Assembly (NCBI GenBank): GCA_016716905.1
Contig: JADJUS010000012.1
Span: 1 to 26,845 of the forward strand
Direction of reading: 5' to 3'
DNA: 26,845 nucleotides
Source: Acidobacteriota bacterium
Lineage (GTDB): Bacteria; Acidobacteriota; Vicinamibacteria; Vicinamibacterales; SCN-69-37
The notes beneath the pieces are model-generated. The model worked only from the letters and a program-made list of their open reading frames with translations. It was not told where the DNA came from and made no database searches. Shown here piece after piece: positions 15,564 through 24,954 of the stretch. The position numbers were made by a program, and so were the translations under genes. Numbering within the stretch: position 1 is the stretch's first letter; each line of letters begins with the position of its first letter.

Positions 15564-17505
15564 CTATATCACCGGCGCGGTGTCTGCGCGCGCTTCCGCC
15601 TCGTCCTGCTGCTGTTGCTGCATCTGCCGCACCACCATGGCCGCGTATTCGCCGCCGGCGGCCATCAACTGCTCGTGTGTGCCGCGCTCCACGATGCGGC
15701 CGTCCGCCATCAGCAGGATCATGTCGGCCCGCCGAATCGTGGACAGCCGATGCGCGATGATGAACGTCGTTCTCCCTGCCAGCAGCGACGCCATGGCCGC
15801 CTGAATGAGTTGCTCGCTCTCGGTATCCAGATTGCTCGTCGCCTCGTCCAGAATGAGAATCTGTGGCGAGGCCAGGATGGCGCGCGCGATCGCGAGGCGC
15901 TGTTGTTGTCCACCCGACAGTTTCACGCCTCGCTCCCCACAAACGTGTCGTAGCCACCAGGCATCTTTGCGATGAACTCGTGCGCGTTCGCCCTGCGCGC
16001 GGCGTCCTCCACTTCTTCGGCGGTCGCATTGTGCCGTCCGTAGGCGATGTTGTCGCGCACGGACCCGTCGAAGAGAAAGACGTCCTGCTGGACGATGGCG
16101 AGCAGTCGGCGATAGGAGCGGAGTGTAAAATCGCGGATGTCGGTGCCGTTCACGAGGATCCGGCCGCGCGTGGGGTCGTGAAACCGCGCCACCAGATCCG
16201 TCACTGTGGTCTTGCCTGCTCCACTGCGGCCAACCAGCGCCACCACCGAACCGCCAGGCACGGTGACGTCGAACGCGCGCACCACCGGCTGACCTTCCCG
16301 GTACTCAAACTCCACGTCGTCGAACTGGACGCCCGTCACCAGTTCCGGCGCGTGGCGTGCATCGATGCGGTCTGGCTTGTCGTTCTCCATCGCGAGCACG
16401 TCGAACACGCGTTCCATGGCCGCCAGCGACCGCTGCAACTCGGAGAATGAATTGACGATGTTCCAGACGGGGTTGAGGAGCAGGAACGTGAACCACTGGA
16501 ACGCCATGATGTCGCCGATGGACGCGCCACCCTGCAGGTACAAGTAGCCGCCATACCAGATGATCACGACGTTGACGCCCGACACGAGCAGGCCCCAGGA
16601 GCCCCACAAGACGAGTTCGCGTCGCTGAGCGAACATCTCTTTGCGAAGCACAGCGTGCCGGCCCAGCAGGTACAACAACAGCTCACGAGTCTCGCGGCCG
16701 AAGGCGCGAACCACTCGGATGCCGGAAAACGTTTCGCCGACGCGACCGTCGATTTCCTCCACGTCCTTCCGCACCACGCGGTAGATGGGCCGCACACGTT
16801 TCGAGAACACGAAGCTCACCAGCATGGCGCCGGGAATGATCGCTATCGCGGTCAGGGCCAGCCGCCAGTTGAGGGCCATGAGGATGCTCACCGCCACGAT
16901 CAGCCGGAACACCGAGATGGCGGGCGACATGATTGCGAGTTGAAGAAGGCCCGTCGTGGTGTCGACGTCACCGGTCAGGCGCGACAGGATGCCGCCGGTC
17001 TTCATCTCCCACAGTTTGGGGAGCGGCAGGTGCAGGAGGCGGTCGAACAGCGCCCGCCTGAGCGACAGCATGATCCGGGAGTTCAGCAGGCGCTGCCGGT
17101 AGTCCTTGAACACGCCGATCAGGCTCGACGCGATGACGAGCGCCAGGAATCCAGCGCCGCCCAGGTTCAGCCGCGTCAGTCGCGACGCGTTGTCGAGCGT
17201 GGTGTCGAGCAGGACGTCGTCGATGATGAACCGCATGAACAGCGGCTCCACCATCTGCAGCACGGCAACCAGCAGCGACAGGAAGACCACCAGTGCCACG
17301 GCGGAGCGGTGGGGCCACAACCGACGAACGTAGGCGCGCAGGTTCTGGCGCCGCTTCGCGTTTTCTCTGCAGACGGTGCTCCAGACGCGCCGCCTTCCCC
17401 CGCCGGCTCATCGTCACTTTGATCGAGCGTGCCGAGCCGGTACGCCTGACGGAAATCCTGATACCGCTGCTTCGAAGCGCGACGGGGGTTGGGGGGCGTG
17501 GCCAT
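15564..17505 (-). CDS. ABC exporter, fused permease and ATPase (two frameshifts)
   Basis: About 645 residues; half-transporter that would dimerise and export lipids, peptides or drugs. From the ATG at 17505 there is a charged cytoplasmic start (RRASKQRYQDFRQAYRLGTL). Six transmembrane helices follow (residues about 70-370: VALVVFLSLLVAVLQMVEPL; GGAGFLALVIASSLIGVF; ISVFRLIVAVSILMALNWRL; and others). The ATPase domain has Walker A GRSGAGKTT, the Q-loop (IVQQDVFLF), the signature LSGGQQQRLAIARAI, Walker B ILILDEAT and the H-loop AHRLST, so it is complete. It ends with a glutamine run (MQQQQQDEAEA). Indels lie near 17345 (between start and first helix) and 15925 (just before the signature). No Shine-Dalgarno is visible. 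An SRPBCC gene follows after 11 bases. Confidence 0.88.
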
Positions 17506-17527
17506 GAAGGGAAGCAGCTACTTTAAG

Positions 17528-17596
17528 GTACGTAGCTCGGGCTGATCCTCAAGCCCGAGTGTCGCCTCGGCCTTGAGGACCAGGCGAGCTACGTAC
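17528..17596. repeat. Palindromic repeat family I, REPIN-like pair
   Basis: Two units face each other: 17528-17559 (gtacgtag, then stem ctcgggct/agcccgag with loop gatcctca) and 17565-17596 inverted (stem cctcgg.../...gcgag, ending ctacgtac). The separator is gtgtc-like, five bases. It occupies the gap between the ABC exporter and the kinase gene stop. Confidence 0.8.
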
Positions 17597-17605
17597 TGCC
17601 GTCAA

Positions 17606-20420
17606 CTATCGATTCACGCCGAGCTTGCCTCGCAGCTCCTCGGCGAAATTGACGATGAAGACAAACGGAGGCCGGTTGGCGCCCTGGTCCAGCGCGGTAG
17701 TTGTCGCGTCGCCTTTGATCGCGATGAACCGTTTGCCGTCGCGCGAGACGTCCCAGGACGGAGCGATAGGAGAGACCAGAATCCCTCGAAGGTCGAACAG
17801 CTTCACGGGAGGGCCATGGCTGAAGACCGGAGTTGTGGCGACGGCCGCGACATACAGCTCACCGGCCCCTTGCCCGGCAACCGGTCTCTGGTAAAACAGT
17901 TCCTTGCCGTCGGAAGACCATGCGGGTTTGACGCCACCGGTGGTGGAAATCTGCCGGGTCCCCGCGTTCACGTCTGGGAACTGCGAAACAAAGACCTGGA
18001 ATTCGCCGGACTTCGACGATTCGTAGGCGATAAAACGGCCATCGGGCGAGACGGTTCCATTCCGCTCTTCGACTGGCGTCGCGACGAGTGGCGTCCTCTG
18101 GCGCGTGTCCATCGTCATCATCGCGAGGTCGTTGCTGTTGTTCATTCCATATTCGGTGAACAGCAACTGGTTGGCGCCGGCAAAACCGGTGGGGGCGTGA
18201 TTGGTGGCTGCGGTCGTCAGCTGGTCCACCGTTCCAGAGTTGTCGGCGGCTTGCGAGAACAGTTGATAGTCCGGCCCTGCACGATTGCTTCGAAACACGA
18301 TGCGGCGGCTGTCGGGCGTCCAGACCGGTGCGCCGTCGCTGGCGTTGTCCAGTGTCAGCTTCTCCAGGGTCTCATCCTTGAATCGCCACACCCAAATGTC
18401 GGAGTTGAGGACACTGTTGATCTGGACGGCCACGCTCGTGTTGTCTGGTGAGAGGTGCAACGCGGCATATTCCTGAAGGGGTGCATTGTTGATGGGGTTT
18501 CCTGGCCTTTCCGATCCAGCCAGATCAGGGAACGCCTGGCACCTTCCACGCTGTAGGAACCTGGCGCGTACGTGAGGGCACCGGTCTCTGACACGGCGAA
18601 CTGCGCGGAACCGTTCGGGCCCATGGTGACACGGTCGGCCACCGGCACCGCATCTCCCCGGACTTCCAATGTCTTCAGATCAAACCGAACCGCACGAAGC
18701 GTGCCTGCCACGCCATACACGAGGTAGCCGGGCCCGCCCCGAGCACCGCCGAGGGGCGCGACGTATTCCGCCTGGCTGCCGCCTCGAATCAGGATCTTCT
18801 GCTCACCGGTGTTGAGATCGAGCACGGCGACCTCCGAGTTCTCGGCCGCCGCCGAGACGATGGTGAAGAGCACGGCTCGGCCACCAGGCAGCAGAGTGGG
18901 AAAGAGGTGATCGCCCAGGCCAGCGCCGGGCTTTGTCAGTTCCTTGGGTTCCTGTCCTCCTCCGGATGGTACCGAGAGCAAGCCGATGGTTGTGCCGGCG
19001 GTGGCGAACACAATCGTGTCATCGGCACCCCAGGTGGCCCCGCGCGGTGGAGCCGTGAGCTTGCAGATCGTCACGGCGGGTCCGCCCGTAATCGAGACCT
19101 TCTTCAGCTCGGTCGCGCCCTGTGAAAACCCGATCCACTTTCCGTCGTATGAAAAAAACGGCTGGCGCGCGCCCGTGATGCCCGGGATCGGTTCTGCTTC
19201 GATACTGTCGATCGCTCGCACCACAAGCTTGCCGTCCGGGGCTGACACATACACCACGCGTGTGCCGTCTGGCGAAATCGCCAGGCTCCGCTCGAATGTG
19301 GCGGAGGCGTACGCCAGCGCCGCGGGAGGCACGATCGAGAGGTGCATCGCCTGCGCAGGCGGTGCGGCCTTCCACGGCGCCCACATTGCGACTGCCGTCA
19401 CGAGCGCGATGGTGGCTGCGGCCGCGATGGCCCAGGGGACGGCGGCGCTGCGAGCTGGCACAGGCGCAGCAGCCGCACTCGCGACGCTCACCACCGACGT
19501 GTCAGGCGCGCCCGCTTCGATCTTCGCAATCTCGACGCGCGCCTCACCGATGTCGCGCAGGCGCTGCTTCACGTCGCGATCGAGGCACCTTTCGAGCAGG
19601 CGCTTCAGTCGTGGCGGCGTGTCGGCGGGCAGCGCGGCCCAATCCACATCCTGCCGCAGCACGGCCGCGAGCGTGTCCGAGACGTCTTCTCCCTTGAAAC
19701 AGCGCTGGGCCGTCAGCATCTCGTACAACACGACACCGAACGCCCAGATGTCGGCGCGCCGGTCAACGCTGCGCCCCTTCGCCTGCTCCGGCGCCATGTA
19801 CGCCGCCGTACCGAGGATGGTGCCGATCTGGGTGGCGCGAGCGGTGAGCGTCGGCGAGTTTGAGGGGTCCTGGGGTCCCGAAGTCCTGGAGTCCAAGGCT
19901 TTGGCCAAGCCAAAATCCAGCACCTTCACCACACCGTCGTCTCGCACCTTGATGTTGGCGGGCTTCAGGTCGCGGTGGATGATGCCGAGTTCGTGCGCGG
20001 CCTCGAGCGCCTCGGCGATCTGGCGCGCGATGGGCAACGCGTCAGCAAGGGGATTCCTCCGAATGGAGGCCGGGTCTTTAGACCCGGCGAATTTGCCGGG
20101 TCTGAAGACCCGGCCTCCGAAGATCGAATCATCTCCGCCAGGGTCGGCCCCTCGACAAGCTCCATCACGATCGCGTGCGTGTCAGCTGAGTCTTCGAACC
20201 CATGAATGTGCGCGATGTTCGGGTGGTTGAGCGCGCCCAGCACCTGCGCCTCGCGCTGGAATCTCGCGAGCCGATCGGGATCGTCGGCGAGGAGAGCCGG
20301 CAACACCTTCAGCGCGACGTCGCGATTGAGCTTCGCGTCCCTGGCCCGATACACCTGACCCATTCCGCCTTCGCCCAGGAGGGCCACGACGTGATACGGA
20401 CCGATGGTTTTACCGATCAT
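17606..20420 (-). CDS. Ser/Thr protein kinase with TolB-like beta-propeller C-terminus (frameshifted, repeat-interrupted)
   Basis: About 930 residues. From the ATG at 20420: P-loop LLGEGGMGQVYRARD; VAIK-type lysine in DVALKVLP; Glu in helix C; catalytic loop HRDLKPANI; DFG in VLDFGLAKAL; APE-type MAPEQAKGRS; DIWAFGVVLYEML. All catalytic residues are there. A juxtamembrane Ala-rich linker and one membrane segment follow (AVPWAIAAAATIALVTAVAM). The outer half is a WD40/TolB-like propeller with repeated SPDGTRVVYVS, SYDGKWIGFS, SPDGRFIAYESSKSGEFQVF and SWDVSRDGKRFIAIKG blades. Indels occur near 20055 and 18475. A palindromic repeat separates VEGPTLAEMI from NPLADALPIARQ, and a second repeat type fills the activation segment. 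The start overlaps a 49-codon kinase-start fragment. Confidence 0.88.
19864..19894. repeat. gtcccg-type repeat inside the kinase activation segment
   Basis: ggggtcc-tggggtcccgaagtc-ctggagtcc shares a 14-base string with 15077-15090. Read on the minus strand it encodes about ten residues (LDSRTSGPQDPSNS) between DFGLAKA and the PTLTARATQ part of the kinase, in frame. Confidence 0.65.
20056..20121. repeat. Palindromic repeat family II pair inside the kinase gene
   Basis: Two hairpins, ggccgggtct-ttagacccggc (about 20068-20087) and gccgggtctgaagacccggc (about 20095-20114), are separated by gaattt. cctccgaa occurs at both ends (20056-20063 and 20114-20121). It splits the kinase N-lobe from its C-lobe and, as given, changes the reading frame. 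Confidence 0.8.
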
Positions 20421-20559
20421 CACCGTGGCTCTGCTGGGCTTCGGCGAGACCTCGCCGGAGCAGGCGGCCGGAGGCCGCCGCCAGCGTAGGCGGGCCGCCT
20501 TCGCCAATGAGCCCGACGACTTCGTAGGGGCCGATGCGGGTTCCGGCGCTCAAGGACAT
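20410..20559 (-). pseudogene. 49-codon truncated kinase start
   Basis: From the ATG at 20559 it reads MSLSAGTRIGPYEVVGLIGE, GG, the standard start and half of the P-loop of another Ser/Thr kinase. It then departs into PPTLAAASGRLLRRGLAEAQ and stops with TAA at 20410-20412. The stop overlaps the ATG of the full kinase (ATGATCGGTAA), so it might be translationally coupled. It looks like the front of a second kinase gene cut off by a deletion at the hairpin-rich stretch 20442-20479. Confidence 0.6.
20442..20479. repeat. Two stacked GC-rich hairpins
   Basis: cggcgag-ac-ctcgccg (20442-20457) and ggcggcc-gga-ggccgcc (20463-20479) lie side by side at the point where the truncated kinase reading leaves the kinase family. 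They probably form another palindromic element; only one copy is in the window. Confidence 0.5.
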
Positions 20560-20570
20560 GGGGCGGGCGG

Positions 20571-20576
20571 ATTATA
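20571..20576 (-). promoter_or_regulatory. Consensus -10 box (TATAAT), kinase locus
   Basis: TATAAT on the minus strand ends 11 bases before the ATG at 20559, with no Shine-Dalgarno between. No good -35 match is seen. This again suggests a leaderless or near-leaderless transcript. Confidence 0.5.
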
Positions 20577-20612
20577 TCGGGAATCGTGACGACTCCCCGC
20601 GCCATTGAATCT

Positions 20613-20678
20613 CGTAGGGCGGCCTGGGTCTCAAGGCCGCCGAATGGCCGCGGCGTTGAAGTGCACGCCGCGCTACGA
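20613..20678. repeat. Palindromic repeat family I, divergent REPIN-like pair
   Basis: 20613-20641 has head cgtag and stem ggcggcct/aggccgcc around gggtctca. 20650-20678 is inverted, with stem gcggcgt/acgccgc and end gctacga. It lies between the kinase promoter and the end of the ATPase gene. Confidence 0.7.
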
Positions 20679-20702
20679 AATGCGTGTCCCTACAAGGAGC
20701 GC

Positions 20703-21931
20703 TCAGCCCCACAGGGCGGATACAGGGGCGGCGACGATGCGGTCGGAGAGCGTGAACGTGCGGGGCCCCGTGTGAAGCACGATGCCGGCGACGAATTCTC
20801 TGTCGAACCGATCGCGCATCGTCATCAAATGGCGGGCTGCGGCGGCGGTGGGCGCGGCGTCGGCCTTCACCTCAATGGCAATGAGCCGGCCGCCCCAAGC
20901 TCGACCAGGATGTCCACCTCGAGTCGGCCCTCCTGCTGCCGCACATGGAACAGACGCGGCCGCGTCTCGCTGACCGGCACTTCTGCGCGAATCTGCGAGA
21001 CCACGAAGGTCTCGAGTAACCGGCCGAACAGATCGCCCTGGCGAAGTGCGCCGTTGGTGTCGAGTCGCAGTGCTGCGCCGGCCAGTGCCGGATCGACAAG
21101 GTGGCGCTTTGGACCAAGCACGAGGCGCTTAAGCCGATTCGAGGTCCACGCAGGCAAAGTCTCAGTGACAAACAGATTGCTGAGAAGCCGGTCGTAGGCC
21201 AGCGCGGTCTTGCGGTTGATTCCGGCCGCATCAAACAGCGTCTTTTCATCCACGACGCCCGCCGTGTTGAGCGCATACGCCTCCATATAACGACGGAGCC
21301 GAACGGGGTCACGACCCGATTCGATCAATTCCACGTCGCGGGTCAGAAGGTGCTCGAGATAGCTGTCCAGCCAGTGTTGTCGAGCCGCGCCATTCAGTCG
21401 AAGAGCCGGTTCCGGGAATCCGCTCTGAAAGATGAGGTCGACATATCCGCGTAGATCTGGCGAGGGATGAGCCGGTTCAAGGGGCGCGCCTGACACCACG
21501 CGGTCGATGAACGACGGCCCCCGGACGGCACCCACCTGCTCGCGAATCGTCATACCGAACATCGGCAAGCGCGTCACGCGCCCAGTGCCGGGCCACCACT
21601 CGCCATCGAGTTCAGCACGCACCGAACCGGTAATGATGAACCGCGCGGGGTCGGGCCTGGCATCCACAGCACGCTTGATCGCGCCAAGCACGCCCGGCAC
21701 CATCTGCCACTCGTCGATCAGGATCGGTTCCTGAAGTCCGCGAAGTGCAGCGTCCGGATCTGCCCTGAATGCCTGGGCCTCCGCGTCGGTGTCGAGCCGG
21801 ACCATGGACCTCGCGTGACGAGCCGCGGTGGTGGTCTTGCCAGAAGCCCTTGGGCCGACGAGCAACAACGCGGGCAGCTGCTTGAATAGGGTTTGGATGG
21901 CACCGTCGAGCAGGCGGGCAGAATAGGCCAC
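20703..21931 (-). CDS. DUF4143-type P-loop ATPase with nuclease-like C-terminus (one frameshift)
   Basis: About 410 residues from a GTG at 21931. Order: AAA-like domain with Walker A LLVGPRASGKTTTAARHA (residues about 23-40) and Walker B PILIDEWQ (about 70-77); sensor-like FIITGSVR; a winged-helix part (YMEAYALNTAGVVDEKTLFD, NRKTALAYDRLLSNLFV); and the DUF4143 region with ETFVVSQIRAE and LEVDILVEL. A one-base shift near 20890 restores RLIAIEVKADAAPT, which with VDILV gives the D...ExK pattern of PD-(D/E)xK nucleases. The stop is at 20703-20705 (APVSALWG end). Members of this family are often solitary and their role is poorly known; some sit in toxin-antitoxin or defence contexts. It is divergent from the PadR operon. 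Confidence 0.82.
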
Positions 21932-21933
21932 GC

Positions 21934-21963
21934 CCTATAATGCCACTTTTACACGGTTAACAA
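21934..21963 (-). promoter_or_regulatory. Candidate promoter of the DUF4143 ATPase gene
   Basis: On the minus strand TTGTTA (21963-21958) and TATAGG (21939-21934) are 18 bases apart, overlapping CATTAT (21942-21937). The GTG start at 21931 is only 2-5 bases further, with no Shine-Dalgarno, so the mRNA would be leaderless. Confidence 0.35.
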
Positions 21964-22063
21964 TGCCTGTATTACGCAAGCATGGATGCTACTTTGCCAG
22001 TGGATCCAACCAATCCCCAAGCGATCTCGTCTCAGGCATAAGAACTTTAGGGATATCTCTCTT

Positions 22064-22384
22064 ATGCCACCACTACCCCAAGGCACGCTCGACCTGCTCA
22101 TCCTCCAGACCCTGGCCAACAAGCCCCGGCACGGCTACGCCATCGCCCGCTGGATCGAAGAATCCACCGACGACCTGCTGGCCGTTCAGGAAGGCGCCCT
22201 CTACCCGGCACTCGCGCGGCTCGAACGCCAGGGCTGGATCCAGTCGGAATGGAAACGCTCGGAACTGAACAAACAGGTGAAGGTCTACCAGTTGACCGCC
22301 AAGGGTCACACCGAACTGGAGATTCGCACCCAAAGTTGGAAGGCCCTGGCCGGCGCCATAACCAAGGTCTTCAACGCTCGGTGA
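22064..22384 (+). CDS. PadR family transcriptional regulator
   Basis: 106 residues, uninterrupted. The start PPLPQGTLDLLILQTLANKP, then RHGYAIARWIEES and LLAVQEGALYPALARLERQG with WIQSEW, is the PadR winged helix. VKVYQLTAKGHTELE and the C-terminal helix follow, ending KVFNAR. In Acidobacteria such regulators commonly precede orphan permeases. Here the permease ATG lies eight bases after the stop, so they form one operon. The upstream sequence ctttagggatatctctctt (22045-22063), partly self-complementary around gatatc, could bind the repressor. The ATG at 22064 has no clear Shine-Dalgarno. The inducing signal is unknown. Confidence 0.9.
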   Translation: MPPLPQGTLDLLILQTLANKPRHGYAIARWIEESTDDLLAVQEGALYPALARLERQGWIQSEWKRSELNKQVKVYQLTAKGHTELEIRTQSWKALAGAITKVFNAR

Positions 22385-22391
22385 GGCTGCG

Positions 22392-24951
22392 ATGAGTCAC
22401 ATCGACGACGAACTCGAATTCCACATCGAAATGCAGACCCGCCGATACATCGAGGCGGGCATGGACCCCGTCGCGGCGCGGGCCAAAGCCATGACACGCA
22501 TGGGCGACCTCGATGCTGCCGCGAAGGCTGTGCACGCCATCAGACCGCCGAGTCAGGAGCCACCCGTGAACGAGACGCGATGGATGCACGGCCTCGGCCA
22601 GGACGTTCGCCACGCGATGCGCATCCTTCGGCGCTCTCCCGGCTACGTCGCCATCACCATCGCGATGCTCGCCATGGGCACCGGCGCCAGCACCGCCGTT
22701 TTTTCGGTGGTCGATGGCGTGATTCTCCAGTCGCCGTTTGAGGATGTGGACAACCTGGCGTACTTGCGCATACAGGGTCCGGACGGACGGTTGACCAGCG
22801 CCGTGCCACGCGATCTCTACGAAGGCCTCTCGGCGAACCTTCCGGCACCAATTGCGTCGGCTGGCATCTTCGCCATCAGCTCCCCGGTCGTCACTGGCGT
22901 GGAGACTCCGAGGCGGACGCAAGTGGAGTGCCTCTCGTCCTCCATGGTCAACGTCCTCCGCGCCCGTCCCCGGATCGGACGATGGTTCAGTGCGGATGAG
23001 GATCATCCCGGGGCTCCAGGCGTCGCGGTGGTCAGTGCAAAGTTCTGGAAGAACACGCTTGGTGGCGACCCCAACGTGCTGGGCCGAACGATCGTGCTCG
23101 ACGAGCACGCGGCGACGATCATCGGCGTGATGCCCGCGGGCTTCGATGGACCACTGTCGAGAATCAACCGCGACATCTGGGTACCACTCGGACAGGCGAC
23201 CCGCGCGTCGGAACGATTCGGCTGCCGTCCACCAGGCAACACGGTGAATGCGCTGGTCCGCCTCAGCCCTGACGCGACGATGGAGTTGGGTGCGGCGGCG
23301 CTCGAGAACGCGAGTGGCAGGGAGCTGAAACTGACGCCGCTCACCGATGGCACGACCGGAGACCTGCAGAGTCCGTTTCTGGCGTTGGTGGGAGCGGTGG
23401 CCGCGGTGCTCTTGATCGCCTTTGCCAACGTCGCCAACATGGGACTTGAGCGGCTGCTGGGACGCCGGCGCGAGCTTCACATCAGGGTGGCGCTTGGCGC
23501 CACTCGGGCACGCATCATCCGTGGCACGGTCATCGAACACCTGCTGGTGGCCACGGCCGGCGCCGCAGCGGGTGTGGCGCTGGCGTTTGTGGGATTTGAC
23601 GCCATCATCGCGCTCCTGCCGCCCTCGCTTCCCAACCTCGACGCCGTCACGATCAATGGCCGCGTGCTGGCAGTGAGTGTGAGCCTGGCGCTGTGTGGAG
23701 GACTCGCGTCCGGGCTTGTAGCCGCCGTTCAAGCCTCAACGGCAGCGAGTCACTCAAGCGTCGCCAGCAGCGACCGCGGGCACACCGGGGCAGCCGAATG
23801 ACACGGCGGGTGCTGGTGGTCTCGGAACTCGCGCTCGGAGTGCTCATTCTGGTGGGCGCACTCCTGATGATCCGCACGTTCGTCACGCTGCGCCCGAGCG
23901 CGCCCGGCTTCGACCCCTCACACAAGGAGGTGGCTCTGGTTCGTCTGCCGCCTGCGACTCCTGAGGACGAACGTCTTCGCTTCTTCGAGACCGTACGCGA
24001 AGAGCTCGCGAGTCAACCGGGCATTCGCGAGGTCGCCGGCACGACGCATCTGCCGATGTACGGCAGCATCGCGGTACTCGACCTGGCGATCGGCAACACC
24101 AAAGGCGAGGTCTTCACCGGCACGGCCAGCACCAACTACTTCGACCTGATGAAAATCCCAGTCGTGCGTGGGCGCGGTTTCAGGGATCAGGACCAGCAGG
24201 GGGCTGCGCCAATCGCCGTGGTAACGAGGCCTTCGTGCGCCGATGGATGCCTGACCGCGAGCCCTCGGCGCAACGCTGACGCTGAACGGCGGCGGCCTCA
24301 CTGGCTCGCCCGTGACCATTGTGGGCGTGATCGGCGACACGCGGTCCATGGGGGAGCGACACCCGCACACGTCCTGAAGTCCACCTGCCGTTTGCGCAAA
24401 CGCTGATGGGCAATGCGTTGTTCGTCGTGAGCACGGACGCACGCGCAGCCGCCACACTGCCGACGGTCCTGCGCCAGATCGTGGCGCGTCAGCGGCCAGG
24501 CCAACTGGTGGACCGCATCGAAAACCTCGAGACCCTGATCGGGTCGCAGGTGGCCCTGCCGAGACTGGGGGCCTGGCTCTTCGGGACGTTTGCCTCGCTC
24601 GCGGTCCTGCTCAGCGCGGTGGGCCTGGCGGCCACGCTCGCGTGGTCGGTGGCACAGCGACGCCGCGAGATCGGCATTCGCATGGCGCTTGGCGCGAAAC
24701 CCGCCGACGTTCGTGCCCTCATCGTCCGCCAGATGCTGGGCATGTCGGTGACGGGCGTGGCGCTCGGACTCCTGGCTGCGGCTGGCACCACACGACTACT
24801 GGCCGGCTGGCTCTACGGCGTCACGCCGCGTGACCCGGTGACGTTTGCCGCGTGCGGCGCCTTGATGCTGTCGGTGTCGGCTCTGGCGGCCTACCTGCCG
24901 GCGAGACGGGCAACGAGCATCGACCCACTCATCACGCTGCGGGGCGACTAA
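22392..24951 (+). CDS. MacB/FtsX-like orphan ABC permease A (frameshifted)
   Basis: About 850 residues after joining frames at about 23800 and 24225-24385. It starts with the soluble prefix of this subfamily (DELEFHIEMQTRRYIEAGMD, then AKAMTRMGDLDAAAKAV). A first membrane helix follows (YVAITIAMLAMGTGASTAVF), then a MacB core (PRIGRWFSADEDHPGAPGVA) and FtsX helices (ALVGAVAAVLLIAFANVANM, RELHIRVALGATRARIIRGT). The second half has LVVSELALGVLILVGALLMI, a core, and RREIGIRMALGAKPADVRAL before the final helices and RRATSIDPLITLRGD. The ATG at 22392 follows the PadR stop, and the gene ends three bases before its paralogue. No ATPase is encoded nearby. Likely regulated by the PadR protein. Without the indels it is a full-length member. 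Confidence 0.88.
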
Positions 24952-24954
24952 GAG

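Noticed and set aside
15553..16029. N-terminal extension of the SRPBCC protein
   Set aside because: The same-frame upstream residues are the shifted reading of the ABC exporter ATPase domain; the ATG at 15552 gives a normal-length SRPBCC protein.
16655..17422. Plus-strand open frame opposite the ABC exporter membrane domain
   Set aside because: His/Gln/Arg-rich antisense reading of transmembrane-helix codons.
17573..18451. Plus-strand open frame across the end of the kinase gene
   Set aside because: The minus strand holds clear beta-propeller blades; the plus reading has no recognisable motif.
22371..23732. Long minus-strand open frame opposite permease A
   Set aside because: It mirrors a well recognised permease and has no coherent domain or membrane pattern.
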